Of a stretch of 64,000 bases of DNA, positions 29,981-42,794 are shown piece after piece (within the stretch, counting starts at the first letter, position 1; the number at the start of each line of letters is the position of its first letter). Location of the stretch: assembly GCF_021155765.1 (NCBI RefSeq), contig NC_060107.1:7550501-7614500 (forward strand). The letters are read 5' to 3'. Both the position numbers and the translations under genes were made by a program. The notes beneath the pieces are model-generated. The model was given only the letters and a program-made list of their open reading frames with translations, was not told where the DNA came from and did not search any database. The DNA comes from Diprion similis. Taxonomy: Eukaryota; Arthropoda; Insecta; Hymenoptera; Diprionidae.

Positions 29981-32589
29981 GGGGCATTCCATACCATATC
30001 GAACTATTCGCGATCCTCATTATTTTCCGTTTCATTCTCTCCTTACACACTGCGTTGTTAATCATAATCAATTTTGATGAAACTTAAACCGAATGACACA
30101 CGTTTATCTTCGCTCTGTACAGGACTTGAAATTTTTGTTTTCTTCGCGAAAAGTTCACCGCGTTAATTTTTTCAAGAATAATTATACACACGAATAGTGA
30201 TCTCGTTAATCGATCGATTGCAACGAAAGTAGTAAAGTAGTTTGTTTTTTTCACGCTTCTTTTTATCTGATGCCTTGCCGCATGTATTCCACTAAAAGGT
30301 GAATAAAATCAAAAACTTTCGAGGGTGATATTCGGCTTCAGGTTCCGTGAAACGATCCATACAATATGTATAATGTATGTATGTATACATACATCGGGGG
30401 TAATAGGATGTCGCGTCGGCGTGAAATAGGCCTTTACTCTCAACTGGTTCGATCTCTCTTGCCTGTCATCTCGGTTAATCTCTTATAACTCGTCCATTAG
30501 CCATGTTCCAGATGAAAACGCATCATCCTCTAAACCTACATTTCCAAACTGACGAACCGCATTTTATGCATATTTATCTGTGAATTATTATCATTATTTA
30601 TACCCATATCACGCGATTCTCAGATCTTCAAAGCTTATCTACTGGCCACCTTGTTTTTCTAATTCCGTTTTAATTCTCTCCTTCCATCACATGATCTGGC
30701 AATTAAATTTGATCGGCAGAGATTTTTGTTGTATATTTCCTCGATTATCTTATATTCACACAAAACGTTTCGATTTTTCTACACCTCTCAACATCGTTAT
30801 AAACTCCTCTTTTTTTCGTTATCTTTTTCATATTTAATGCGACGTTCTGCAAGTTTTCTTACTTTTATGAATAGATTGTTTAGATAAAATTTTATTCCCT
30901 TTTCTTTCTGGCAATTAGCTAAAAAAAATATAGTAAATAATGTATGAAATTTTGTGCAGCGCGTGTAAAGTGTTATATACACTAAAAAATTAACCGGTTC
31001 CGATTACATCACGTATGATAGCGTATGAATCGTCAATCGTTCGGGAGTCTCCCGAATTAGGATCAAAGTATCTGCAAGGCTGTTAAAAATTGCGTTGCGT
31101 GTAGCTGTTTCATCTATAATTTATCTGTAATGTATAATAATAGCTAACGGAACAAAGAGCCGTCAATTCAAAATACGAAATAACTCTTCCTGTATTTAAT
31201 TTTATAAAAAATTGAATCGTCGGACCTGAAAGAGCGATCGAAAAATAGTCGAGTGTAAAAAAATATCTATACATATATACATATGTATACATGTATATAG
31301 ATATGCACAGTGAATGGTTGTCCGAATGATCGTTAGACCGACGAATAAGTCGAACCATAAGATAAATTAAGATCGGCATCTGATCTGTAGCTCATTGATC
31401 TTCTTCTGATTGGAGCTTTCCGGAGTTCATCGCCACTGCAGATGGTCATTGGCCGTTTCGTGTCGGTAAATTCTATCCTCCATTATTTTTATCAATAATT
31501 TTTATAAACTCTGTACCTACACGTGGGCTGTTGACGTCTGATGATGCTAGTAAGAATTTAAGTTAAATTTGCGAAACAATGAAACGGAAAAAAGGATGAA
31601 AAAAATCATCTCGAGAGAATTCTCGTTCTTTCTGACCCTGATTCCTCCTTGCAGGAAAGCCGCTTATTATATGTATGTATATGCATATGTATAGCTCTGA
31701 AGGCCTGCAGTTTCAGTATCGCAAGATTGAATTAGGCACGTGGTACACGAGATGTAAGACAAAAATTGGCTTAAAATTGCGGTTGTAAGACGCGATAAAA
31801 TGTGAGCCGAGCTAGCTATGCAGCTGCGGACAGCTGTTGTCGCGCTCTGAATCACAAGCACAGCCGTCTTTGACGTGTAAATAGTTAGATTGACATATTT
31901 ACTTTATTAGAATTAGTTATACTTAATCAGATTCTGGTAAAACTCTGTTTTTTAGGATAGTTGAAATCTCTTTCGGATTCTTGGTAAAAATAATTAAACG
32001 ATATTTCTTTTCTTTCTTTTAATTCCTTTTTCTTTTCTTGAAAATTTCAATTCCCTCTCACGCACTAAAGTCGAGAATATTGTACCTAAATATTTATCGA
32101 GAGTTAAAACGTATTCAGAAGATCGGGGAAATTTTTACAAATAGATCACGTGTACACTCAAATATTGTTTGAAGAAGAAAAACAAAAAAAAAACAAAAAA
32201 AATTCACTTTACCAGCGGAAGTTACTGAAAAATTATCAGAATCCTGTGCAGAATATGTTCGATTTTTGCATTTCATTCTTGTTTTATTCATGTTTTTGGA
32301 ATGTGTATACAAAACGGGTAATTTTTTTTTTGTTTTTTCTTCTTTGAAAACTTAACGATAGCATAATAGCTCATTTAATCGACGGTAATAAATTTGATTA
32401 ATAAGGAAATCTAATTGCAGTTTCAGAGCTGAGAGAACGAGATAAAAATTCAAAGCCATTTGTTATTTTAATTGCTAAATTAATATTGATAGCCCTCACG
32501 TTCGCCATTAGGATCGATTTATTAATCGCTTGCGGACGATATATTCATATCGGTAGGTATTAGCTGGTGTGTCTATATGTATAGGCATG

Positions 32590-32616
32590 TATATATATAT
32601 ATATATATATATATAT
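32590..32616. repeat. TA microsatellite
   Basis: About 13 uninterrupted TA units. Confidence 0.9.
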
Positions 32617-35209
32617 GAAGCTCTTATTATGTCATATAACTTCTTCAGCAAGCTGCACGTCGACGCGTTCTGGAATTTTAAACATCGCTTCAACAGCTTT
32701 AACCGTTAGCGCTGTTAATATACGTATTTAAGTTTAAATTATGCAGTATCAAGACATTCTGTGGCGAGAAAATGTGCATTTAGAGAAAAATTTGACGTTT
32801 ATTATTACGTACGTTTACATTTGTCGCGGTATTAAAATGTTATACGTGATGTGATAATTGAGAGATTTTAATGAAAAAATTGTGACAAGATTGTAATAAT
32901 TGATATTATTGAAAGAGAGAATTTATTTAAAAGGAAAGCATTTTTCCACAAATTTTGATAGAAAAATTGTGTTGTTAAAACTCTTCCAAGTTATAATCGA
33001 ATTAAATTAAAATAAAATTTGTTTCGACTAAACAGGGAATATTATGACTGAATAAACAGTGATGAAAATGATAGGCATAACGGATTGCAGACTAAATATT
33101 GCAAATGGGTAAATGTTTTGTTTTTTTGTTTATCTTTTAGACAAATATTAGGAAGAGTTTGAAATTTTCTTCCAACAACTGTGCGGTAATATTTATCAAG
33201 ATTATTTAAATATTTATCTAAAAATTTGATGCATCGTGTAGTGTTGAAATCTTTCCGAAACCTTATGAAAAGCTTCTGAAAGTTGTGTATATAACTATAG
33301 GAAATTGCTTATATGAACTAGAAATGCATACACGATAAAAAAAAAAATGAAATCGAGAAGTAAAGATTATTTATCACATTTCATAATTCTGAGCGAAAAC
33401 ATCTGAAAATTAATTCAGCTTCATTACATCGACGAAATTTAATAACGATTAAAAACACTACGATAAATTATAATAATAATAGTTCTTATGACCCATGATC
33501 TAATAATAATAATAATAGTTATAATAATTCCAATCTATCGCGGAATGGATCAAGTTATTATCTGCATCGATCTAGCGATCATGTATACTATCAATCAATT
33601 CGGAGATCGCCGAGAATTGGATCTATCGATCGGTTATACAACGTAACGCGTATGGTTAATATATTTAATTGTAAGTATGGGTGTTTACGAATAACATCGT
33701 ATAATATGGTGCGTTTAACGCGTGTGAATTCGTGCGAACTCCGCGACCCAAACCGGAATTTTAATGTACATACATGTTGATCAATTTTGCATCTCTCCTC
33801 AGAATCGACGCTTTTTTTTATAGATTTAATAGAGTCATTATTTTATTACACTATATGTGGTCCTTGATCTTCTTTTTTGTCTGATACATAATTCCTTTAC
33901 TTGCGGATAAATTGCTCTAACGTTTTCTATTTTTTTTTTCTTTCTTCTAATTGAAACTCGTTTATAAATTACTTTGAAAATGGTAAAAAAAAAAAATAAA
34001 TAAATAAAAAATTTCCATCACTGTCGAAAGTTGGATGAGTTTTGAAATTTTTTCTTTTTTTTCGTACTACTTGTGTAATTGATGAATTTACTCGTTAAAG
34101 TTGAAGCTGATTTTTTTGTCCGAATGAAACGTGCAGTCCATCTCGGTTAGAAAGACAGTAAAAAAGTTAATATATCATCTTTGAAATTAATTGTTATTCA
34201 GGAATAAGAAAAAATGAGACAGAATTTAGGGCTCGAAGTTGCATTTATATATGTATAGCATAGAAATACCTCGGAAGAAAACAAACGTTTTGTGTATTTA
34301 CTAACGAGAACATTAAACAGTTAACGAAGCAATAATTATAAAATAAAAAAAAATGTACCCGCCTGCCATTTTTATTACACGTATCTGAATCGTTCGATCG
34401 CCTGATTCATCTGCAAAGTTTATAAAACTGAACGTGCAGCTACGTGACTTGAAGCGTGCAGAATTATCCTGCAGGTAGGTTACAAGCCCGACGGGTTATT
34501 TTCGTCGAAATTGTTACCCTCGTCTTATACGTCGTCCCATTAATCAACTGGATCGATACTTTCGGTAAAAATCGCTTTTACTCGCTCCTCGACTCGCGAA
34601 CCAGTCGCTGCGGCAACCAGGCCCTGCAATTTATGAAAGAAAAGTAAAAAAAGAATCGCGAAAAACGATCGCCTCGCAAATATCTTACATAAGGTAATAC
34701 GCGGGCCATAATACGATTATTCCTGTCGATATTCAGAAGAACAATCACCTCTTCATTTTCGTTCACGTATTTGAATTGAAAATGTTGGAACTAAATGAAA
34801 AAAAAAAAATAGTAATAAAAAAAAAAGAAAACAACAATAAGCATCCTTAACTCCGTAAAAATGTATTATTTAATTTTTTATTATAAAATTTATTACACTA
34901 TTTTTATAGTGTCAAGGGGGGCGGGGGGGTGTATCGAATTGGGTGATATTATAGAAGGCTATTTGAAGCGTTGATTTCCTTTATCTTTTTCTATTTTATC
35001 TGTTCTTTGTTTCTTAACTTTGTTATTCTTCTCCTAGAATTCTGTTGCCCAATATATATACATTTTTTTTTTTCGTCGTTTATTCATTCCTCGCGGTGAA
35101 AACGAGGAGATCATTCATATTTAACAATCTTTTATTATTTTCACGCTCACGATCCTCACGCGAGAATTGCCGCAGGCTTTCTGTAATTTAATTCACTCCA
35201 AAGTATCCT

Positions 35210-35218
<9 letters not shown>

Positions 35219-35258
<40 letters not shown>
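35219..35258. repeat. CT microsatellite
   Basis: About 20 uninterrupted CT units. Confidence 0.9.
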
Positions 35259-35260
<2 letters not shown>

Positions 35261-36130
35261 AAACCATGGGATATACCATGTACATACCGCACGCCTGTCA
35301 TTCGTTTTGCAATTCCTAGACGAGCCCCGATCTCTGTATGCACGGCACGGTTCACGGTCTGAAAAGCAGGCGTCTAATAACCATTAGGAACCCATTATTC
35401 CCACGTTAATTAATCCGGGCTAGGTACTTGAAAATCAAGGGAATCACCGTCTGGGTACAACGAAATTTCAACCTGGCTTCAAGAAAGCTTGAATGGATTC
35501 AAAACGGGACTGTCTTCGTCGAGAGTAACGCCTGAGAAATATTGTTTTACTAATGAACAAAGTAAAAAGGGCCAAATCGGCCCGTTTGCCCGTTTTAAAA
35601 ACCCGTTACGGACCTCGAATTCAAATTTTAAGTTTATCGTACTATCTACTTATTTCTAAGAAATAAATTTTACTTCCTAATATACATTCGGTACAGTTGA
35701 AAATGTATCGTTGATTAAACGTAACACATTTTTGCTTTTGTATTTTCTTTTTTCAACGAATGGTACGAACTTTTTTTCATTTTAATATTTATTTGTAAAG
35801 TTTTTCTTACCAGTAATTCCTTTTTACAATATTTCGATGATTTTTAAAATTCACGTTATGTGAAGTATATATAGTACACATACCACTGACAAGTGTAAAA
35901 AAGGAATTAGAATATAATATATTGTAAAAAGTGGTAAATTTTTATAAAAATTTCAGCATCGGTATATCACGTAATGAAAGGATTATTTTGACGAAACAGT
36001 TTGAGCGATCACGATGTTAAATTGTCTGTATCATTCGATTTGCGGTTATTTCTGCGGTTGGTAACACAAGTCAAGATTTATATACCGGTGCGGATGCAGC
36101 ACGATCGGTTTATCAGTAAAAAGAAAATCT

Positions 36131-36131
<1 letters not shown>

Positions 36132-36166
<35 letters not shown>

Positions 36167-36167
36167 T
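36132..36167. repeat. GAAA tetranucleotide microsatellite
   Basis: About 9 uninterrupted GAAA units. Confidence 0.9.
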
Positions 36168-36794
36168 AAAAAAGAATTTGCACTGTTTTAATATACCGTC
36201 AACAAGCGTGTCGCGATCGGGGGAATTGAAGCGGAAAATTGTCGGGCGTTCAATAACCGAGGAATTGTTGAAAACCTCGGATTTTTCGTACTTACAAACA
36301 ATGCACTGCACACAGGGTAAGGTAGAATTTTTCGTCGCTGTACATATCTATAAAAATTTCTTAATTCTTTTTAAGATTATTTTCGTTCTCGCCTTCTCCT
36401 TCTATTCTCTTTGCGTTTTTTAGTTCCTGATCCACACGTTTTGTCGTGTGCAGAGTTACTCGCAGGATCTCACCCTATATAATACACGCGATTTTATACT
36501 GAAACTCTGTATTATAAATAAAAAAAAAAAAAGAGATCGAATCACCACTGCAATTATTCTGATAATAATGTGATTTCTTGAGAATATACGTGTTTTTCAT
36601 TTCTTAATTGTTCTAGTATTATAACCTGTTGCATATAGATTATTATTCACTAAGTGAGAAGAAAAAGAATCACGCATATGTTCGTATCCGCTATATGTAT
36701 ATATTATTGTAACAATGACAACGGCACTTTGAATACAATAACCTGCAGACTTCTTTCTATGCACAGGTATATTATATGATACATATATTAGCAT

Positions 36795-37570
36795 GAGACA
36801 AAAATATGACTATTTTTTGTTTCGTTAGTCACAGTGAAAATATCGTTCAAGATGCCGAAAAAAAAATTCTGTTCAAGTTTCAGCTCTTAATATTAATATT
36901 AAGGGGTGCCTATTTACGATTTTCCATTTCTCGTTTAAATAACACAGAATTTTTTTTTTTTTTTTCGAATTTTATTACTCAACAACGAAATTGCGTGTCG
37001 TAAATAACAATACATATTTTTGTAATTTTTTCATAAATCTACTGCTTCAAAAGTTATTTAAGGTTAAAAAATTATTTATGTCAAATATTTACGATTTTTT
37101 TTTTCATTACCGCTATATGCAATAATGGTTGAAAAATGAAAAAAATTTAATATTTCTTAAGGTTCGGAACTTATTTTCTTTACTGAAACATCGAAATTTT
37201 CCCAAAATTTTCCATTACTTGACAAGAAATAAGTTTTTAATGTAAACTATTGTACAAAATTTATATTCTTTTTAACTTTTGAACCAGTAGATTTATGAAA
37301 AAATTGCAACACACCTTTTTTGTAGTTCATTCAAATTCCTATAAAAATAATCCGTTGTTGAGTGAAAAACTTCCAAAATTGAAAAAAAATAATAATAATT
37401 CCCGTGTTTTTTAGATGGAAAATGAAAAATCGGTATTAGGCACCTCTTAATATTAATGTTAGAAGCTCAAACTTTTACAGAATTTTTTTTCATCATCATG
37501 AACGATATTTCCATGAAGACTAACGAAAAAAAATTTGTTTTTTTTTTTTGTTTTTTGGTCCACCCTTGTA
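36795..37570. mobile_element. Palindromic repeat element, family 1, copy B (~775 bp)
   Basis: The whole element is an inverted repeat centred near 37,170. Outer arms: AGTCACAGTGAAAATATCGT (36829) faces its diverged inverse near 37500. Inner arms: TTTTTTCATAAATCTACTG (about 37026) faces CAGTAGATTTATGAAAAAA (about 37286) almost perfectly. The right end is TTTTTTGGTCCACCCTTG, the inverse of the copy A start; the left tip is eroded. No coding capacity. Confidence 0.7.
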
Positions 37571-39390
37571 TATATATAATATATATGCGTGTGTCTTTCA
37601 AATTTCACTGCAATTCATCACACAAAGATTACTACGAATTGTAAATTGTAATATTTGAACCTTCCTAAATTTCGACTTTTATATTTGCACTTCGACCTAT
37701 TCCTACGCTTTGAAATTCTGTGTGAAGCATAGTTTTTCATTTTTGAAAATCCAATGTCGGTGCCCTTGAAATATTAATCCTATTTTCCGATCCTTCCGCA
37801 TTTTTCATTTTTACCACCCGTACTGAGAATTCTTGTTGAACCTGAAGCCTTCGAGCTCACCACGGTTATAAACTCAGTCACGAAAGAGCGTAGAATAACC
37901 CTTTTCTTCCTTGGAGGAAACACTCGAGGCATTCGAGGCACGCATTTGCGTGTCCTTTCTGACCCTCCTTATACTTCCACGTGGTTATGCAGACCGCGAC
38001 AAATCTCGAGTACAACAGCTGTGAGCCGCCTTTCTACGGTTCACATCTCGCGCATGGCTTATTGTTAGTTACTTCTTATTCTGCAAGTACCACGCGATTT
38101 TATTTCCATTCGCAGTAGCTGGTATCACAATATGCATTATATCCATCTGCATCGCAATGCGCAGAGTCAAAGTATACGATATTACTTCCCTCTGAGACGA
38201 CTTCTTGGTTAAACTGAACACGATTCTGCTCAACGTTTTCAACTTCTTCTTGTTGTTATTGTTCTTGCACAAAGTGGGCGAAAATTCTGTAAATAACGAC
38301 GTGAATTCATTGAATATGTTACAAGTTTTCATAGTTCGAAAACCAAGATACGCGATCGATGCATGAAATTGTATAGGTATGTAATAGATTAAAAACTTTA
38401 AGAATTTTTGAATCAATTAGGCAAAAAAGAAATTTCGAAAAATTCTTTTTTCGTCTGCTTGTATACTCATAATAATTATTATTATTATAAACGCTGGGTG
38501 TGAAAACGAATGCAAATTGCATTAATAATGTGTTGAAATTTTATGACGAATGTCGTTAAATTGAAAGAAAAAAATAAATAAAACTTCACCGTTTCGATGT
38601 ATAAAAATGGATATCGAGGCTGAAATCAAGGGGCTATAAACCCAGCGTAGAAAATATATATTTATATAGGACTAGCCGCAATACTTTTTCTCACTGCATC
38701 CTGCACGAGTGAGTTTCGTGATGGTTTCGAATCGGCTCAATATTACGCTAATATTACTCACAAAGATTTTTATCTTGCTCAAATGTTATACGAGAATTGG
38801 TCAATTTTTAAATGGATCGTTTGACTACCAATGGTCAAAGTGGTCGAAATAACTTGAATAACTCGATACTCTCCAAGTCTGATCCAAAACGTGATTAGTT
38901 AGATGATGACCGAAATTTATTCGATCGGTATTCCAGCCGTGACACCAATATCACTGCATGATAAGATTTTGCCAGTTTCAAGTGATCCGAACCAAGCCAT
39001 TCTGGTCACCAATTTGAACGAATAAAAATTGAAAATATTCATTGCAACTCTAGTTACGGCCTTTCGGTTAATTCTCATACCGATTACGTGAAGAGATTTT
39101 TTTTTAAACTTTTAAAATTCTTTTCAAAGATTGAAAAACCTTCACGTTTTACAAGGTTTGCAGGTATCTGAAGTACAGTTTCATCAACGCTCGAGGCAGT
39201 AGGGCGTTGAATTCAGTGCGTGAAGAGTTATTTATCCAATTTGTTGATTTTTTCTTATTTTTATTTTATTTTGTTTTATTTCTTTTTCAATTCTTTTTCT
39301 TCCTTTCAACGCGCGTAAGAACGGAAAGAAAATTTCTCTGAGGGCCGTCAATTTCTCATCATCATCGTTGGATGTGATCTGCAGCACTGG

Positions 39391-39414
39391 TATATATATT
39401 ATATATATATATAT
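39391..39414. repeat. TA microsatellite, interrupted
   Basis: About 11 TA units with one TT interruption. Confidence 0.85.
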
Positions 39415-39600
39415 TACCGTTTGGACGATTGGGATTCGATATACCTACGCATACCGTGTATTATATGGTCAGCGTAACTTCCTTATGCGGGATTCCTTCG
39501 ACCAATAATCAGAGAACTGTGGCGAAGCGATACATATTATATGCGAGAAAGAAATGGGTTAACTCTCTTCGCGTGGAAAAAGAGAATAAAGTATAATAAA

Positions 39601-39604
<4 letters not shown>

Positions 39605-39636
<32 letters not shown>
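39605..39636. repeat. GA microsatellite
   Basis: About 16 uninterrupted GA units. Confidence 0.9.
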
Positions 39637-39641
<5 letters not shown>

Positions 39642-42600
39642 AAACTACTAATTCCTAATATATAGGCTATTACACATACCTGCAGTAATATATCGTCTAG
39701 CAGTACATACTGAGAAGATACAGAATAAATTGACCATCTTGCAACACCTTTCAAGGTTGTTTCGTGACCGTTTTTCCCTCCTTTTTCTTCTTCTTCTTCT
39801 TCGGAAGCCTCATTACCCCGCACACTGCTGCCGCTTGCTCAATATCTGACGATATACCTATATGTGTCGAATCTATATATTCATGCATAAAACGGTACGC
39901 CTGGTGCACCGGCACTGACAAAATACGTCAATCTTTGACAAGAATTTGAAAATGAAAACTAGTTCTAGGATGAATAGAATTGTTCAACATTGACAACAGG
40001 TTTAGACGCTTGTTTAAATAACTTTTCGAACAGTGCTAAGCGTTTGCAATGCTTGAAAAACAATGTAAACAATCGCCTGAGCACTTGTTAATGTTAACCA
40101 ATTCTGTTCACCGTAGAACTCGTTCTCATTTTAAAATTCTTGTCAAAGATTGACGTATTTTGTCGGACTCTTTTCACGGGAAAACTTCGAATTAATAACG
40201 TATTGGGTCTGTTCGAAGACGAAGAGCAAAAAATTACTTGAAATAAAACTTAGACACTTTTCAATACAGAATAAAAAAATAAAAAACGATGACATGAAAA
40301 ATGGTGAAAAAATTCTGTAATACGGATTTTCACGGTAATAAATTAGCAGAAAATCCTTTTTCTCATGAATAAGTACAAATTTCGAACATTTGATTACCCG
40401 TGCTATTTTTGCAATAAATAAATCTCGACGGTTGTTACCAAAAAAGCAGTTCAACAAATAGAAAAAAAAATCACGAGACGCCGAGCGTCTCGGCGTGAAT
40501 TAAAGGGTTGACACACCTAGTTGCAATTCGCAAACAACTCTTAATCACATCTCCGGAATGAAAAGCTGAATACTTTTCAACAAGATGAATGTCTATTATA
40601 TAGGATGTTACAGGCTTTGTTGTCAATATTGTAGACGCTACGTGTTCCAATTGTGAAAATCGAATTGGCTCGAGTCATTTAATATTGTGTGCCAAGATAT
40701 AAGATGATGGATGGTTGCAGTCGTCTGTGAAATGGGTCTCATTCCCTGAATTTGTGTGTGTGCCGAAGGTAAATACGTGCGGCCTATAAAAGTAATTGTA
40801 AAACGAGCACGTTTGCGGTATTCCGCGTGTGATTTTACCGTCATTCACCGATGCATATATAATAATATCACGAAATCTCGCATCGCGGAAGTGATTGTAC
40901 GTTATAATGTAACGCGAGGTGAAATCTTCACCTTTTATTTTCCTGCCTTATTACGGCTGGATAGAAATTTCACTCTGGCTTATTATTTTTAACTCTAATT
41001 CGACAAATTAACGACCTTCACAGTATTCTCACCTGGTATCCGGTACAACAACAAAGCGAAGGCAATTTATTGTTTGCGGATAAAAGGTACACGCGTGCCG
41101 AAACGAGCTGCTCTCCTTCTCGTCTGAATCGAATTAGCTCTTGGGAAAATAGAGAAATATTGTGAAAAAAAAATTACAACAACGTTAAATAAAATTTCAT
41201 TAATGTCCGACCGCCGCGCAACGAGAAACCAAATTTTTTTCATCGAGTTTAGAATTCTTTTTATGATCCTATTTACTCCTTGCGATGACGAAGAATAATA
41301 TTTGAATAATAGTCCGTTTATAACGCTGCATTTTATCGCCATTCATCCTAGTATGGCTAAATTAATTCACTTCTAGTCTTCTTATATGACACTTCTTCTA
41401 ACTATCGACTTCCGATGCATTCATTTCATTCTTCTTGCAGTCTTTCAATTTTTCGATTAACGTTCAACGTGCGTTATTTCCGTGCGGATGTCATTTCCGG
41501 ATTTACTTATGAAAATAGTATAATTTACTTATAAAAGATAATATAATAGTAGTAGTAATTGGCAATGAAATTTATGGATATATACTTTGTTTAAGATTCA
41601 AAAACAAGAGATGCTGACAAATGGTACACTTATAACGTATAACGTATAGTGTTGAGACCTTGGTGGAAAGTGAGTTGGACATTCCTCGCCTCTCTTTCAT
41701 TATTAATGCATCTCATTTCTTTTCTCTTCTTCTCCTCTTTTTTCACATCATCAAAGGATCTAGGTCTTTCCTGAATTCCATCGTGCAAATCAGTCCCGGC
41801 GCACGTGAATCTGTCAGAGAGAAACGATATCTACGAGATGGACGAGGAAAAGACAATTATTAATGGGGAAAAAAAATCAAGGGAGTGTGTAGAGAGTTTT
41901 CATTATATAATAACCGATTTGAGGCTTCGTTAAACATCATTTTAACCTCAATATATAAATCAAATCGTTTCACCGTTTCGTCAGTCTATCTCCTTCTTTC
42001 TTCTTGTGAAGTATGGTTAAAATTAATACTGTAATACAGTTATAAACGTGACGTGTTATTTTTACCATAATTTTCGATTATGGAAATTTAATTCAACGTC
42101 TTTTCACGCACGCTGTCGATGCTTCTTACACATAGAGAGAAAGAGATGAAGATAGACAGCGCCGTCGTCTTCACGAAGAGGTAAAAAATCCAGACCCGGT
42201 TTTCAGACGCAGATAGTAATGTATAATATATATATATATATATATATACATACATATATACATACTTATATACACCCATATCGAATAGACTGAATGTGGG
42301 TTGCACGTGAGGGAAATGTTTCCGTGCCCAACGACGCCGCGACGGTCAAACTGTCTCTTGTAGCATTAAACATGTACATTCTAGACGATCCTCGGTGAAT
42401 TTTCCCCCTCCTTCGGTGTAAACAACAAGTGTTTGCAGACGCGTTATTATAACTGAAGCAAAAACGACGCTGATCACTCTTGGAATTTATTATTTACAAG
42501 TCAAATGAGAGGATCTTTAAAATTTGACGAGGGAATTACGGTGCTTGGGAAATTTCATTCGAAATCACCTCGATTCCGGTCCATTTTCAATCATGCGAAG

Positions 42601-42763
42601 TCGTAGATCTTAGAGTTTGATGCACCGTTGAATCAACTAATCGATGAATGAATAAACGAATCTTCAACATCGGAGGTCTCCGACTTTCCAGACTTTCGCT
42701 AACTAAGTACGTACGTAAGTATCCTTTGCTCGACATTTCTATATAATTTGACTCGGTTTCTTA

Positions 42764-42794
42764 TTCTTTCTTTCTTTCTTTCTTTCTTTCTTTT
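42764..42794. repeat. TTTC tetranucleotide microsatellite
   Basis: About 7-8 TTTC units. Confidence 0.85.

Larger units (their letters stand above)
27020..36790. other. Gene-poor AT-rich region, first part
   Basis: Possibly the first intron of a gene starting at 26.1-27.0 kb. It holds microsatellites (TTC 29724, TA 29932, TA 32590, CT 35219, GAAA 36132), a short perfect hairpin (CGGACA/TGTCCG, 29636-29651) and two GC-richer patches without simple repeats (about 29,480-29,720 and 35,260-35,500). A minus-strand frame at 27642-27920 is Ser/Thr-rich for its first 40 residues but cannot be assigned. Confidence 0.5.

Noticed and set aside
30441..30470. GGTTCGATCTC, resembling a tRNA B-box (similar hits near 3226, 7846 and 51557)
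   Set aside because: The flanking bases do not form a T-stem and no A-box or acceptor stem pairs with them. No tRNA gene was found.
38069..38416. 115-codon minus-strand frame
   Set aside because: Composition follows the AT-rich background, with Asn/Lys runs; no motif.
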